DNA of 64,000 nucleotides from Microtetraspora malaysiensis. Its GTDB lineage: Bacteria; Actinomycetota; Actinomycetes; Streptosporangiales; Streptosporangiaceae. Positions 51,588-60,988 of the stretch are shown here, piece after piece; within the stretch, counting starts at the first letter, position 1, and each line of letters begins with the position of its first letter. The stretch is taken from contig NZ_BBYJ01000007.1 of NCBI RefSeq assembly GCF_001528665.1, positions 269,953 to 333,952 on the forward strand, given 5' to 3'. The translations under genes and the position numbers were made by a program. Under the pieces are notes generated by a model. That model saw only the letters and a list, made by a program, of their open reading frames with translations. It had not been told where the DNA came from and made no database searches.

Positions 51588-52667
51588 GCTCTGGGCGCAT
51601 CCGATGTCAAACGTCTGTTGGACGCGCTGCGCGAATGTGAGCGCGTGCCCGGCGAAGAGGCGTTCCCGCAGTTATTGACCGTCGTTTCCAGTGTGGTGGC
51701 CGCCGACATCGTCGCGATCAAAACCGTGAACCCGCGCGGCCGCCATTTCGACCATCACCTGCATCCCCGGGTGGACGTCGGCACCGACCTGGGAGGCGCG
51801 CTGGCCCGGCTCTTCTTCCAGCACCCGCTGCTCGGGCACGTACGCCAGGCCGTGGGAAACGGCGGCCCGATCCGGCTCAGCGACGTGGTGCCCCGCGGCG
51901 CCTGGCACGGCCACGCGCTTTATCAGGAGTTCTATCGGCCGCAGGGCATCGAGCATCAGATGATGTGCGTGCTGAACGTCTATCACGGCACGATCACCTG
52001 CCTCGGGCTCAACCGCACCGGCGGCGACTTCAGCGACACCGACCGGGAGCTCCTGGAGCTGGCCCAGCCCTATCTGGCCGCCTTCCTCCGTGCCAGGCAC
52101 GCGACCTCCTGGCTGGAGGCGGCGCTGGCCACCCTGGACGGCGCCGACGGCAGCGCCCACGGACTGGTGCTCCTGGGCCCGCACGCGACGATCAGCGCCA
52201 TCAATCGCGCCGCCCGCGTGCTTCTGGCCGCCTACTTCACCGGCCCGGCGAGCGAAGGCCGCGTGCTCCCCGGCGAACTCGCCGCCTGGCTGGCCGCGCG
52301 GCACCGGCCGTCCGACCCGACGGCGCCCTTCCTCGCCACCGACTACGTGACCGAGCGGGGCGGCCGGCGCCTGACGATCCGGCTCTTCCCCCACGGCGCG
52401 TGCGGGGCGCTGCTGCTCACCGAATCCGCGCCCCACCTCACCACGCCGCTGACCGCCCGCGAATCCGAGGTGTTCTGGCTCGTCGCGCACGGCCGTACCA
52501 ACGTCCAGGCCGCGCGCACGCTGCGGATCAGCCCGCGGACCGTGGAGAAACACCTCACCAACATCTACGCGAAGCTCGGCGTCGCCAGCCGTACCGAGGC
52601 GGCCCTCCGCCTCTTCGGCCAGACCGGGGCCCCCGACGTGGCGGACACCCGCGTCCCCCCACCCTGA
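51585..52667 (+). CDS. LuxR-family transcriptional regulator with sensory N-terminal domain
   Basis: A 360-aa regulator. The N-terminal 270 residues have a GAF/PAS-like composition ([38 protein letters not shown]) and may bind a ligand. The C terminus is a LuxR HTH ([18 protein letters not shown], then [15 protein letters not shown]). There is no receiver domain, so it is not a classical response regulator. TTG 51555 is an alternative start. It may regulate the divergent secreted-protein gene. Confidence 0.87.
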   Translation: MALGASDVKRLLDALRECERVPGEEAFPQLLTVVSSVVAADIVAIKTVNPRGRHFDHHLHPRVDVGTDLGGALARLFFQHPLLGHVRQAVGNGGPIRLSDVVPRGAWHGHALYQEFYRPQGIEHQMMCVLNVYHGTITCLGLNRTGGDFSDTDRELLELAQPYLAAFLRARHATSWLEAALATLDGADGSAHGLVLLGPHATISAINRAARVLLAAYFTGPASEGRVLPGELAAWLAARHRPSDPTAPFLATDYVTERGGRRLTIRLFPHGACGALLLTESAPHLTTPLTARESEVFWLVAHGRTNVQAARTLRISPRTVEKHLTNIYAKLGVASRTEAALRLFGQTGAPDVADTRVPPP

Positions 52668-52701
52668 TCGCCCGGCGAAGCCGCGGCGCACGGATCGACG
52701 C

Positions 52702-54900
52702 TCAGGAGCCGCAGGTGAGGGGCGCGGGAAGTTTGTCCTCGGCGTCGAAGTCGACGTCCCCGAAATGCCGCTCAAGCAGCTTCTTCAGCGTGCCGTCGGC
52801 GTACATGCGGGAGATCGCCGCCTGGACGGCCTCGCACGTGCGGGCGTCTCCCTTGGGCATGCCGACGACATAGCGCTGGTCGGTCAGCTTGAGACCCGCC
52901 ACGGCGAGCCGGAGGCCGCGCACCCGGTTGGCGAACCCCGCCAGGATCAGGTCGTCTCCCGGTACGGCGTCCACCTGGCCGGTGACGAGCTTGTCCATGC
53001 AGGTCGCGTAGTTGTCGGCGGCGACCGGCTCCACGTCGACCCGGTCCTGGATGAGCGCGACCGACTGGCTGCCGCTCGGGGCGCACACGCGCTTGCCCGC
53101 CAGGTCCTCGATCCGCCGGATCGGCGAGCCCTTCGGCACCAGCACGTCGGTGTGCGCCACGTAGTACGGCCCGGCGAAGCCGACCGGATCCGCCCCGTTG
53201 TCGTCGTACGCGTAGGTCGCGACGACGAGGTCGACGTCCTGGCCGGTCAGCACCTTGGCCCGCTCGGCCCGGCCGATCCTCTTGAACGTGACCCCGCCGG
53301 CCCGTACCCCGAGCTCGGTCGCGATGTACTTCGCCACGTCCACGTCGAAGCCGGCGAAGGAGCCGTCGCTCCCGCCGAGTCCGACCCCGGGGAGGTCGCC
53401 CTTCACCCCGATGGTCAGCCTGCCCGTCTGCAGCGCCTTGTCCACGACGGAGGAGGAGGTTGCGGCGGCCGACGAGCCGCGCGCACCGCCCCCGCCCGTC
53501 GACGTCGGATCCGGCAGGCCGGAGTCGCCTCTCAGATACACGGCCGTCAGCGTCCCGCCCGCGACAAGTGCGGCGGCCGCCGCCAGGACCGCGACGATCA
53601 ACCGCCCGCGGCGGCGACGCCGCCCCGCGCCGGCGGGGTGCGTTTCGCCGTCATTCCCCACATCCTGGCGACCGGCGTCGTGGCGTCCGGGGTCCGATGA
53701 GCCGGTCCGGTGGGTCGCCCAGGTCTCCGTGCTCCACGTGTGGACGTCCCGCACGTAGATGTCCTGGGCCAGCTCCCGCCCAGGAGGTAGGTCCGGGGCG
53801 TGCGGCTCCTCCATGTCCCGCCCCCGCGCGCCCCCCGCGGGGCCGTCCCCTGGCCCGGCCTCCCACGCCTGGGGCGCCGGTTCATCGGGGGCGTGTTCCC
53901 GGCTGATCCGGGATTCGCGCTCCGGCAACCGGCTTTCGCCGGATCGGGAGGCGCGAGACCGGGGCGCGCTCCCGGGGCTCTCCCCGGTCGCCGCCACCTG
54001 GGGCAGCCGCATCTCCCGGGTGATCTCGCCCGGCTCCGGGGCGGCCGCGGTGGCCCCCTCGGACAGCACGACGGTGGACGCGTCCCCCGACTCGGGACGG
54101 CCGAGCAGGCGCAGCAGGATGCTGTCCGCCGTCGGCCGGGCGGCGGGAAGCTTGTTCAGGCAGGAGCGCACCACGCCGCGCAGCGGCTCGGGCAGCATGC
54201 TCACGTCGATGTCGTGGTTGAGCACGCGGTTGAGCACGACCGCGATCGAGTCGCCGCCGAACGCCACCGCGCCCGTGGCCGCGTACGCGATGGTCGACGC
54301 CCAGGCGAAGACGTCGGAGGGCGGCCCCACCATGTCACCCGAGATCTGCTCCGGGGACATGTAGGCCGGTGTGCCGATGGCGCGACTGGTGATCGTCCCG
54401 GTCGAGTCGATGATCCGCGCGATGCCGAAGTCGACCACGCGTGGCCCGTCGGGGGCGAGCAGCACGTTGTCCGGCTTGAAGTCCCGGTGGACGATGCCCG
54501 CGTGGTGGATCGCCGTCAGCGCGGTCGCGGTGCCCACGGCGAGCCGCTCCAGCGCGGGCCCGCTGATCGGCCCGTTCTCCTCCACGACCTCACGCAGCGA
54601 CCGCCCGTCGATGTACTCGCTCGCGATGTACGGCGTGTCGCCTTCGAGGTCGGCCGCGATCACACGGGCGGTGCAGAAGCTCGCGACCCGCTCGGCGGCC
54701 CGCAGCTCGCGGCCGAACCTGGAGCGCGCCATCGCGTCGCCGCTGAACTTGATGTGCAGCAGCTTGACCGCCACCGGCTCCCCGGACTCGCCGTGGCCCA
54801 GGTAGACCACGCCCTGTCCGCCCTCGCCGACGCGCCCGGACAGCACGAACGGCCCGAGCCGGAGCGGGTCCCCCGGGCCGAGCGGCGCGACGTTCGGCAT
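52702..54900 (-). CDS. Transmembrane Ser/Thr kinase fused to an extracellular solute-binding (SBP family 3) domain
   Basis: A 732-aa protein. Kinase domain residues 16-265: GEGGQGVVY loop, catalytic K46 (AVKLL), H138-R-D140 with K142 and N145, DFG at 157-159, and activation loop TSRAIGTPAYMSPEQ. A 160-residue Pro/Arg/Ser/Glu-rich linker is followed by one span (434-456). The outside domain (about 488-732) is an amino-acid-type periplasmic binding fold: LTIGVKGDLPGVG, GFDVDVAKYIATELGV, DLVVATYAYDD and GKRVCAPSGSQSV. This is the GlnH/GltI group that binds glutamate, glutamine or aspartate. Ligand binding outside probably controls the kinase inside. icd lies next, on the same strand. Confidence 0.92.
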   Translation of the reverse strand: MPNVAPLGPGDPLRLGPFVLSGRVGEGGQGVVYLGHGESGEPVAVKLLHIKFSGDAMARSRFGRELRAAERVASFCTARVIAADLEGDTPYIASEYIDGRSLREVVEENGPISGPALERLAVGTATALTAIHHAGIVHRDFKPDNVLLAPDGPRVVDFGIARIIDSTGTITSRAIGTPAYMSPEQISGDMVGPPSDVFAWASTIAYAATGAVAFGGDSIAVVLNRVLNHDIDVSMLPEPLRGVVRSCLNKLPAARPTADSILLRLLGRPESGDASTVVLSEGATAAAPEPGEITREMRLPQVAATGESPGSAPRSRASRSGESRLPERESRISREHAPDEPAPQAWEAGPGDGPAGGARGRDMEEPHAPDLPPGRELAQDIYVRDVHTWSTETWATHRTGSSDPGRHDAGRQDVGNDGETHPAGAGRRRRRGRLIVAVLAAAAALVAGGTLTAVYLRGDSGLPDPTSTGGGGARGSSAAATSSSVVDKALQTGRLTIGVKGDLPGVGLGGSDGSFAGFDVDVAKYIATELGVRAGGVTFKRIGRAERAKVLTGQDVDLVVATYAYDDNGADPVGFAGPYYVAHTDVLVPKGSPIRRIEDLAGKRVCAPSGSQSVALIQDRVDVEPVAADNYATCMDKLVTGQVDAVPGDDLILAGFANRVRGLRLAVAGLKLTDQRYVVGMPKGDARTCEAVQAAISRMYADGTLKKLLERHFGDVDFDAEDKLPAPLTCGS

Positions 54901-55136
54901 CCAAAGCCCCCACGATTCGGCAAAGTTTCGACCAACAGAACTTTACGGCTCCCATGACCGTTTCCCAGCCCCCCGATACCGTGCCGTGACCAGGCCCGCG
55001 GCCCCCGCCCCACGACCACGCCGGCCACGCTCGGCGTGAAGGGCGTGCCGAGCCCCTTCACCACGCGGGCGGCAAGGGCGTGCCGAACGCGCCCCTGCGA
55101 CAGCGAGGGACACGCCCACGCCCCGGAAACGACGAA

Positions 55137-55165
55137 GGGCCGCCCGCCAGAAAGGCGAGCGGCCC
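55137..55165 (-). terminator. Terminator of icd
   Basis: GGGCCGC-CGCC and GGCG-GCGGCCC arms with an AGAAA loop lie 19 bases beyond the icd stop, in the 283-bp gap before the kinase gene. Confidence 0.75.
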
Positions 55166-55183
55166 GTCACCGGGGCGGCATGG

Positions 55184-56401
55184 TCAGCCGGCCATCTTCT
55201 TCTTCAGGTTCTCGTCCAGAGCCGCGAGGAAGTCCTGGGTGGTCAGCCACTCGGCGTCGCCGCCCACCAGGAGCGCCAGGTCCTTGGTCATCTGGCCGCC
55301 CTCGACGGTCTCGACGCAGACCTGCTCCAGCTTCTCGGCGAAACCGATCACCTCGGGCTGGTTGTCCAGCTTGCCGCGGTGCGCCAGGCCACGGGTCCAC
55401 GCGAAGATCGAGGCGATCGGGTTCGTGGAGGTCGGCTTGCCCTGCTGGTGCTGGCGGAAGTGGCGGGTCACCGTGCCGTGGGCGGCCTCGGCCTCGACCG
55501 TACGGCCGTCCGGGGTCATCAGCACGCTGGTCATCAGGCCGAGCGACCCGAAGCCCTGCGCCACGGTGTCCGACTGGACGTCACCGTCGTAGTTCTTGCA
55601 CGCCCAGACGTAGCCGCCCTCCCACTTCAGCGCGGAGGCGACCATGTCGTCGATCAGGCGGTGCTCGTAGGTGATTCCGGCCTTCGCGAACTCCTCCTTG
55701 AACTCGGCCTCGTAGACCTCGGCGAAGATGTCCTTGAACCGGCCGTCGTACGCCTTGAGGATCGTGTTCTTGGTCGACAGGTAGACCGGGTAGTTCCGGG
55801 CCAGGCCGTACCGCATGGAGGCGCGGGCGAAGTCGCGGATCGAATCGTCCAGGTTGTACATCGCCATCGCGACGCCGCCGCCGGGGAAGTCGAAGACGTT
55901 GAGCTCGACCGGCTCGCTGCCGTCCTTCGGGGTGAAGGTCAGGGTCAGCGTGCCCTCGCCCGGCACCTTGATGTCGGTCGCGCGGTACTGGTCGCCGAAC
56001 GCGTGACGGCCGACCACGATCGGCTTGGTCCAGCCGGGGACGAGCCGCGGCACGTTCGACATGATGATCGGCTCGCGGAAGATGACGCCGCCGAGGATGT
56101 TGCGGATCGTCCCGTTCGGGGACTTCCACATCTTCTTCAGGCCGAACTCCTCGACCCGGGCCTCGTCCGGCGTGATCGTCGCACACTTGACGCCGACACC
56201 GTGCTGCTTGATGGCGTTCGCGGCGTCGATCGTGACCTGGTCGTCGGTGGCGTCGCGGTGCTCGATGCCGAGGTCGTAGTACTTCAGGTCGACGTCGAGG
56301 TAGGGAAGGATCAGCTGGTCCTTGATGAACTGCCAGATGATCCGGGTCATCTCGTCGCCGTCAAGCTCGACGACCGGACCCGCTACCTTGATCTTGGGCA
56401 T
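55184..56401 (-). CDS. icd: NADP-dependent isocitrate dehydrogenase
   Basis: A 405-aa enzyme of the eukaryotic-like homodimeric class, converting isocitrate to 2-oxoglutarate. [77 protein letters not shown] and [20 protein letters not shown] are diagnostic. It lies 283 bp upstream, in the reading direction, of the SBP-kinase gene, which it could precede in transcription but for a terminator. Confidence 0.96.
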   Translation of the reverse strand: MPKIKVAGPVVELDGDEMTRIIWQFIKDQLILPYLDVDLKYYDLGIEHRDATDDQVTIDAANAIKQHGVGVKCATITPDEARVEEFGLKKMWKSPNGTIRNILGGVIFREPIIMSNVPRLVPGWTKPIVVGRHAFGDQYRATDIKVPGEGTLTLTFTPKDGSEPVELNVFDFPGGGVAMAMYNLDDSIRDFARASMRYGLARNYPVYLSTKNTILKAYDGRFKDIFAEVYEAEFKEEFAKAGITYEHRLIDDMVASALKWEGGYVWACKNYDGDVQSDTVAQGFGSLGLMTSVLMTPDGRTVEAEAAHGTVTRHFRQHQQGKPTSTNPIASIFAWTRGLAHRGKLDNQPEVIGFAEKLEQVCVETVEGGQMTKDLALLVGGDAEWLTTQDFLAALDENLKKKMAG

Positions 56402-56497
56402 GCGTGTGGTTCCCCTTCTGAACTAACACTGGCCAGACGGTCCGTTTTGCGGCTCACTGGCCGTTGAGGCTATCGGACGGGCGGAACGCGCCCGTGG

Positions 56498-56779
56498 CTA
56501 GGTGCTGTGCAGACGCAGCAGCAGGCTCAGCGAGCCCGCCACCAGGGCCGCGCCGAACACCAGGAGCACGAGGGCGTCCGTCCGCCGCGTGCGGACGCCC
56601 AGCAGGCCGGCCCGGTCCTCCGGGACGATCAGCCGTAACGCCGCGCCCGCGATCAGCGCGAACCCGATGACCGCGCCGCCCACCCAGATGGCGACGCCGT
56701 AGGCGATCAGGCCCAGCCCGGCGACCGCACCCGCCACGACCAGCAGGTACGGCCCCAGGGGCTTACCGCTCACACTCAC
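56498..56779 (-). CDS. DUF3017-domain small membrane protein
   Basis: A 93-aa protein with three hydrophobic segments (about 10-27, 29-48 and 68-86) separated by the RLIVPEDRAGLLGVRTRRTD loop, which is the DUF3017 signature. In other actinobacteria it lies among folD, mdh and TCA genes, and here it stands between icd and citrate synthase. Function unknown. Confidence 0.82.
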   Translation of the reverse strand: MSVSGKPLGPYLLVVAGAVAGLGLIAYGVAIWVGGAVIGFALIAGAALRLIVPEDRAGLLGVRTRRTDALVLLVFGAALVAGSLSLLLRLHST

Positions 56780-56949
56780 CAGCGCCTATGGTGACCCTCG
56801 CTCCTCGTCCGGTGCGGCGCCCGTTCGGTCGCCCACCGTTTGTGTTCGCACTCCCGCTCGCCGGGCAGGCTCGCGGGCACGTTCATGTGCGCTCGCCGCG
56901 CGTTCCGCCGCCGTGCGCCCGCTCGGGCTCGCCGCGGCGGTCGCGCCGC

Positions 56950-58071
56950 TCACCGCTCGTCGATCGGCTTCCACTTCTGGTCGCGCTCGCCGATGTACTC
57001 GCTGTCCGGACGGATCAGCCGGTTGTCGGCGTGCTGCTCGATCACGTGCGCGGTCCACCCGGACATTCTGCTGACCGAGAACACCGGGGTGAACAGGTCC
57101 GTCGGGATGCCCAGGTAGTGGTAGACCGTCGCCGCGTAGAAGTCCACGTTCGGATACAGGCCCTTCTCCGCGAAGACGACCTCCTCCATCTCCTTGGACA
57201 TCCGGTAGTACGTGTCGTCGCCGGACGCCTCGCCCAGCTCCCGCGACATCTTCCGAAGATGTGTCGCCCGCGGGTCCTCCGTCTTGTAGACCCGGTGCCC
57301 GAAGCCCATGATCTTCTCACCCGCCGCGAGCTTGTCCCGTACCGTCTGCGCCACCCCGGAGGGGTCGATCGCTTCCAGCGTACGCATGACCTGCTCGTTC
57401 GCGCCTCCGTGCAGGGGGCCCTTCAGCGTGCCGATGGCCGCGACGATCGCCGAGTGCATGTCGGAGAGGGTCGCGGCGCAGACGCGGGCGGCGAACGTGG
57501 AGGCGTTCATCGTGTGGTCGGCGTGCAGCACCAGGCACGTGTCGAAGATCTCGACCTCGCGCTGGGACGGCGTCCTCCCGGTGATCTGCAGCAGGAAGTT
57601 CGCCGCGATGCTCAGTTCGGGGTCGGGGTCGGGGATCGTGGCGCCGGTGCGGGCCGCGTGGTAAAGAGCGACCAGGAGCGGCTGCTGCGCCGTGAGGCGG
57701 GCGGCCTTGCGCAGGTTGGCGTCGGCCGCGTTGGAATCCTTGTCCGCGTCGTCGGCGCCGGCGAGGGAGACGAGCGTGCGTAGCGCCTCCATCGGTTCCT
57801 GCTTCGCGGCGATCTCCGGGATGTTGCTCGCGACCAGCCCCCCGAGGGTCCGCCCCCGGACGAGTTCCGCCCCGTATGCGGCCAGCTGGTCGCGGGACGG
57901 CAGTGAGCCGTGCTGAAGCAGATGCGCGGTCTCTTCGAAGGTCGTGCGGCCGGCCAGATCGTGGATGTCGTAGCCGCGATAGAAAAGCCGGCCGGCCTTC
58001 CCGTCGATGTCGCTGAGCGCTGTCGACGCGGCGACGACATCGGCGAGGCCTTTCGTGGGCTTGTCCGCCAT
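56950..58071 (-). CDS. Citrate synthase (citrate/2-methylcitrate synthase family)
   Basis: A 373-aa type II citrate synthase of the small form. GRLFYRGYDIHDLA at the N terminus, LHADHTMNASTFAARV (active-site region), GPLHGGANEQVMRTLE, GFGHRVYKTEDPRA and DFYAATVYHYLGIP with the later catalytic Asp are all visible. Some small-form members act on propionyl-CoA as 2-methylcitrate synthases; no prpB/prpD genes are nearby, so a TCA role is favoured. It is divergent from the FHA-HTH gene with 181 bases between starts. Confidence 0.92.
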   Translation of the reverse strand: MADKPTKGLADVVAASTALSDIDGKAGRLFYRGYDIHDLAGRTTFEETAHLLQHGSLPSRDQLAAYGAELVRGRTLGGLVASNIPEIAAKQEPMEALRTLVSLAGADDADKDSNAADANLRKAARLTAQQPLLVALYHAARTGATIPDPDPELSIAANFLLQITGRTPSQREVEIFDTCLVLHADHTMNASTFAARVCAATLSDMHSAIVAAIGTLKGPLHGGANEQVMRTLEAIDPSGVAQTVRDKLAAGEKIMGFGHRVYKTEDPRATHLRKMSRELGEASGDDTYYRMSKEMEEVVFAEKGLYPNVDFYAATVYHYLGIPTDLFTPVFSVSRMSGWTAHVIEQHADNRLIRPDSEYIGERDQKWKPIDER

Positions 58072-58252
58072 GAGTGTTTCCTCCGCTTATCTTCGCCCGA
58101 AGTCTACCCGTGAGCAGGCAAAGCGCCTCGCAGAGGTCCAGACCAATTTCAAGCGTGATTCTCCTTGCGGCAAAGGAGATTCCCGATCCCCACGTCTGGG
58201 TAAGCCGGATCTGTAGCGAAAGTAACGGCGGGCTACCTGGGGAGGAACTGCC

Positions 58253-58903
58253 GTGGAGGGGCCGTTCATTCGGATCGAGGACAGCGGCGAGGTCATCGCG
58301 CTGCGCCCCGAGATCACCACGATCGGTCGGGGCAAGGGCGTCGACATCCGGCTGACGGATCCGAGCGTTTCGCGGCTGCACGCCGAATTCGTCCGGCGCG
58401 GGCCCTATCTGTACGTCGTCGACCTGGGGCTGTCCCGCAACGGCACGCGGGTGAACGGCAGGCCGATCGCCCGGAGGGTGCTCGACGACGGCGACGTCGT
58501 CTCCTTCGGCGCCGCCAGGGCGCGGGTGGGCGGCATCCCCCGCGAGGACTTCACCCCCGAGGTCGAGCTGCGCCGGGCCGCCGCGCCCGAGCTGACCCGC
58601 CGCGAGGTCGACGTGCTGACCTCGCTGTGCCGTCCGGCACTGTCGGACGAGGCGTTCGTCGCCCCGGCGACCGCGCGGGAGATCGCCGACGACCTGGTGG
58701 TGACAGAGGCGGCGGTCAAGCAGCACCTGCTGCGGCTCTACCAGAAGTTCCGCATCCCGGAGGGGACGAACCGGCGCACCCGGCTGGCCAACGAGGTCGT
58801 GGCGCTCGGCCTGGTGCGGCCGACCCCGGTGATCCCGACCCAGCGGCCCACCGATCCGGCGCACCACCACACCCCGCCGACGTCGAGCCGCCGCGCGAGC
58901 TGA
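58253..58903 (+). CDS. FHA-domain protein with LuxR-like winged HTH
   Basis: A 216-aa protein. The FHA domain (about 5-95) has all phosphothreonine-binding residues: G25-R26, S40-R41-L-H43 and N63-G-T65/N68-G69. Residues 108-175 read LTRREVDVLTSLCRP and EIADDLVVTEAAVKQHLLRL, a helix-turn-helix like those of LuxR/SARP-type regulators. The tail is Thr/Pro-rich. It probably binds a phosphorylated Ser/Thr-kinase target and DNA. GTG 58253 has GGGGAGGA upstream. Its divergence from citrate synthase suggests that gene as a target, which is inference. Confidence 0.85.
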   Translation: MEGPFIRIEDSGEVIALRPEITTIGRGKGVDIRLTDPSVSRLHAEFVRRGPYLYVVDLGLSRNGTRVNGRPIARRVLDDGDVVSFGAARARVGGIPREDFTPEVELRRAAAPELTRREVDVLTSLCRPALSDEAFVAPATAREIADDLVVTEAAVKQHLLRLYQKFRIPEGTNRRTRLANEVVALGLVRPTPVIPTQRPTDPAHHHTPPTSSRRAS

Positions 58904-58911
58904 CGCCGTAC

Positions 58912-58937
58912 GCCCGCACGCGGCGTGGCGTGCGGGC
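58912..58937. terminator. 10-bp perfect hairpin between convergent genes
   Basis: GCCCGCACGC and GCGTGCGGGC with a six-base loop lie eight bases after the FHA gene. Confidence 0.7.
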
Positions 58938-58958
58938 CCGCCGTGTCGGCGCACCGCG

Positions 58959-58991
58959 CCGGTGAGCCCGCATGTCGTGCCGGCTCACCGG
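58959..58991. terminator. Second hairpin overlapping the MprF-like stop
   Basis: CCGGTGAGCC and GGCTCACCGG with a 13-base loop span the stop codon of the gene on the minus strand and back up the first hairpin for the FHA transcript. Confidence 0.55.
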
Positions 58992-60781
58992 ATCGCACCA
59001 CCCACCTCGGCCCCCCTCCCCCGCGGGAACGGCAGGCCGCGCAGGTCCATGGTGAGGAACGCCTCGGCCTGCAGCACGGAGACGCCGATCCGCGGCAGGT
59101 CGCGGGCGTGCGGATACACCAGGAACCTCGGCTCCCAGATGGGCCGGAACTTGGCGTTGAACTTGTACAGCGACTCGATCTGAAACCAGCGGGAGAGGAA
59201 GACGAGGAGGCCGCGCCACGCGCGCAGCACCGGGCCCGCCCCGAGGCGCTCCCCCCTGGCCAGCGCCGCCCGGAACATGGCGAAGTTCAGGGAGACCCGG
59301 GCGATGCCGAGCTGCGGCGCCGCCTGCAGCGCCCGGACGATGAGCAGCTCGTTGAGCCCCGGGTCGGCCTCGCGGTCCCGGCGCATCAGGTCGAGCGAGA
59401 TGCCGTCCGCACCCCACGGCACGAAGTGCAGGACGGCGCTGATGTCGCCGCCGGGCCGGTCGGCGCCCTCCCCACTTCCCGCGCCCTCACCACTGTCGCC
59501 GCTCGTCTTGTGCGCCGTCACCACGACACAGCCGGCGTCCGACGAATCGCCGAACCGGCCGAGGGCCATCGAGAAGCCGCGTTCGGTCTCGGTGCCGCGC
59601 CAGAAGTCGGCGGCGTCGCGGATGTGCGCCTTCTCCTCCTCCGACAGGTCCCCCACCCGCCGGACCCGGCAGGTGTAGCCGAGGCGCTCGACCCGGTTGA
59701 CCATCTGCCGCACGTTGCGCATGGCCCGGCCCTCAAGCGTGAAGTCGGCGACCTCGACGACGGCCTCGTCGCCCAGTTCGAGCGCGTCCAGGTCGCCGAC
59801 CCTGGTCCACACCTGACCTCCGGTCTCGCTGCATCCGATGACCGAGGGGACCCAGGCGTGCCGCCGCGCCTCCGCGAGGAAGCGGTTGATCGCGCCCGGC
59901 CACGCCTCGACGTCGCCGATCGGATCGCCGCTGGCCAGCATGACCCCCGCCACGACCCGGTACGCGATCGCGGCCTTCCCGCTCGGGGAGAAGATGACGC
60001 TCTTGTCGCGCCGCAACGCGAAGTAGCCCAGGGAGTCCTGCCCGCCGTACTTGCCGAGCAGGGCGCGGAGCCGGTCCTCGTCCTCGGGGCTGAGCGCGGC
60101 GACGGGCCGCTCGGGCCGTAGCACGAGATAGATCGTCGTGATGGCGGTGAGCGCGCCGAGCCCGGCCAGCGAGTAGTACACCAGGTCGGATACGTGCTCC
60201 GAGGAGTACTGCACCGGCCCTTCCAGGCCGAACAGACCGAGCACCACGTGCTCCATCTGGTCGGCCAGCGTGGGCGTGCCGATCACCGAATGGGTGTGCA
60301 TGGCGACGAAGAGCCAGCCGATGACGAGGTTGAAGGCCCCGAGGATCAGGAAGTTCCACAGCGCGCGCCAGCGGGAGCGCGGATCCGAGAGCGCGTAGAA
60401 CTCGCGCCGGTTGACCAGCAGCACCACGAAGAGGGCCAGGCTCACCGCCGCGGCGGCCGGATGGCGCCAGCGCAGGGCCTCGACGGCCGCGCCGACCGGC
60501 AGCAGCACCACCACGGCCCGCCAGGCGCGCACTTTGCGTCTTCGCAGCGCGTGCGCGAGCATGATCAGCAAGATGCCCACGAGGAGCGTTCCCGCCTGCG
60601 CCAGCGTGGTGACGCTGCCCGGCAGGACGCTGGCCACCTCGTTGAACCGGCTCGTCCGGACATGCGGCACGACCGCCTTGACGATGTCCAGGACGCCGAT
60701 GACCAGCGCGGCGTATCCCGCCGCCGCCGGGACCCACGGCCGCGAGACCCCGCCCCGCAGAAGGCTCATCTGAGTAGCCAC
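58985..60781 (-). CDS. MprF-like phosphatidylglycerol lysyltransferase-domain protein
   Basis: A 598-aa membrane enzyme. About six spans (residues 15-230) precede a C-terminal DUF2156 aminoacyltransferase domain (about 240-590): YFALRRDKSVIFSPSGKAAI, VASGDPIG-like VMLASGDPIGDVEAW, VEVADFTLEGRAMRNVRQMV, SLDLMRRDREADPGLNELLI and SLNFAMFRA. The family transfers lysine or alanine to phosphatidylglycerol, lowering surface charge and sensitivity to cationic peptides. An acidic Gly/Ser/Glu insertion (about 435-455) interrupts the domain. It is divergent from the esterase-fold gene. Confidence 0.88.
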   Translation of the reverse strand: MATQMSLLRGGVSRPWVPAAAGYAALVIGVLDIVKAVVPHVRTSRFNEVASVLPGSVTTLAQAGTLLVGILLIMLAHALRRRKVRAWRAVVVLLPVGAAVEALRWRHPAAAAVSLALFVVLLVNRREFYALSDPRSRWRALWNFLILGAFNLVIGWLFVAMHTHSVIGTPTLADQMEHVVLGLFGLEGPVQYSSEHVSDLVYYSLAGLGALTAITTIYLVLRPERPVAALSPEDEDRLRALLGKYGGQDSLGYFALRRDKSVIFSPSGKAAIAYRVVAGVMLASGDPIGDVEAWPGAINRFLAEARRHAWVPSVIGCSETGGQVWTRVGDLDALELGDEAVVEVADFTLEGRAMRNVRQMVNRVERLGYTCRVRRVGDLSEEEKAHIRDAADFWRGTETERGFSMALGRFGDSSDAGCVVVTAHKTSGDSGEGAGSGEGADRPGGDISAVLHFVPWGADGISLDLMRRDREADPGLNELLIVRALQAAPQLGIARVSLNFAMFRAALARGERLGAGPVLRAWRGLLVFLSRWFQIESLYKFNAKFRPIWEPRFLVYPHARDLPRIGVSVLQAEAFLTMDLRGLPFPRGRGAEVGGAIR

Positions 60782-60988
60782 GAATGCACAATAGGTGATG
60801 AATCACAGTCTGTATCGGACTAACGACAGCCTTACCCAGAGTGAGTACCTTTAACGATGCGTGCCCCATGCCGGCGATGATCGAGCATCATGGCGGCGTG
60901 GGGCGACGCGAACCGCGCCCGGAGAAGCCTCCGGGTGGGGCGGAACCATGAGGGATCGGCGCGTCCGGGAAACCGCAGGGGGACGGTC

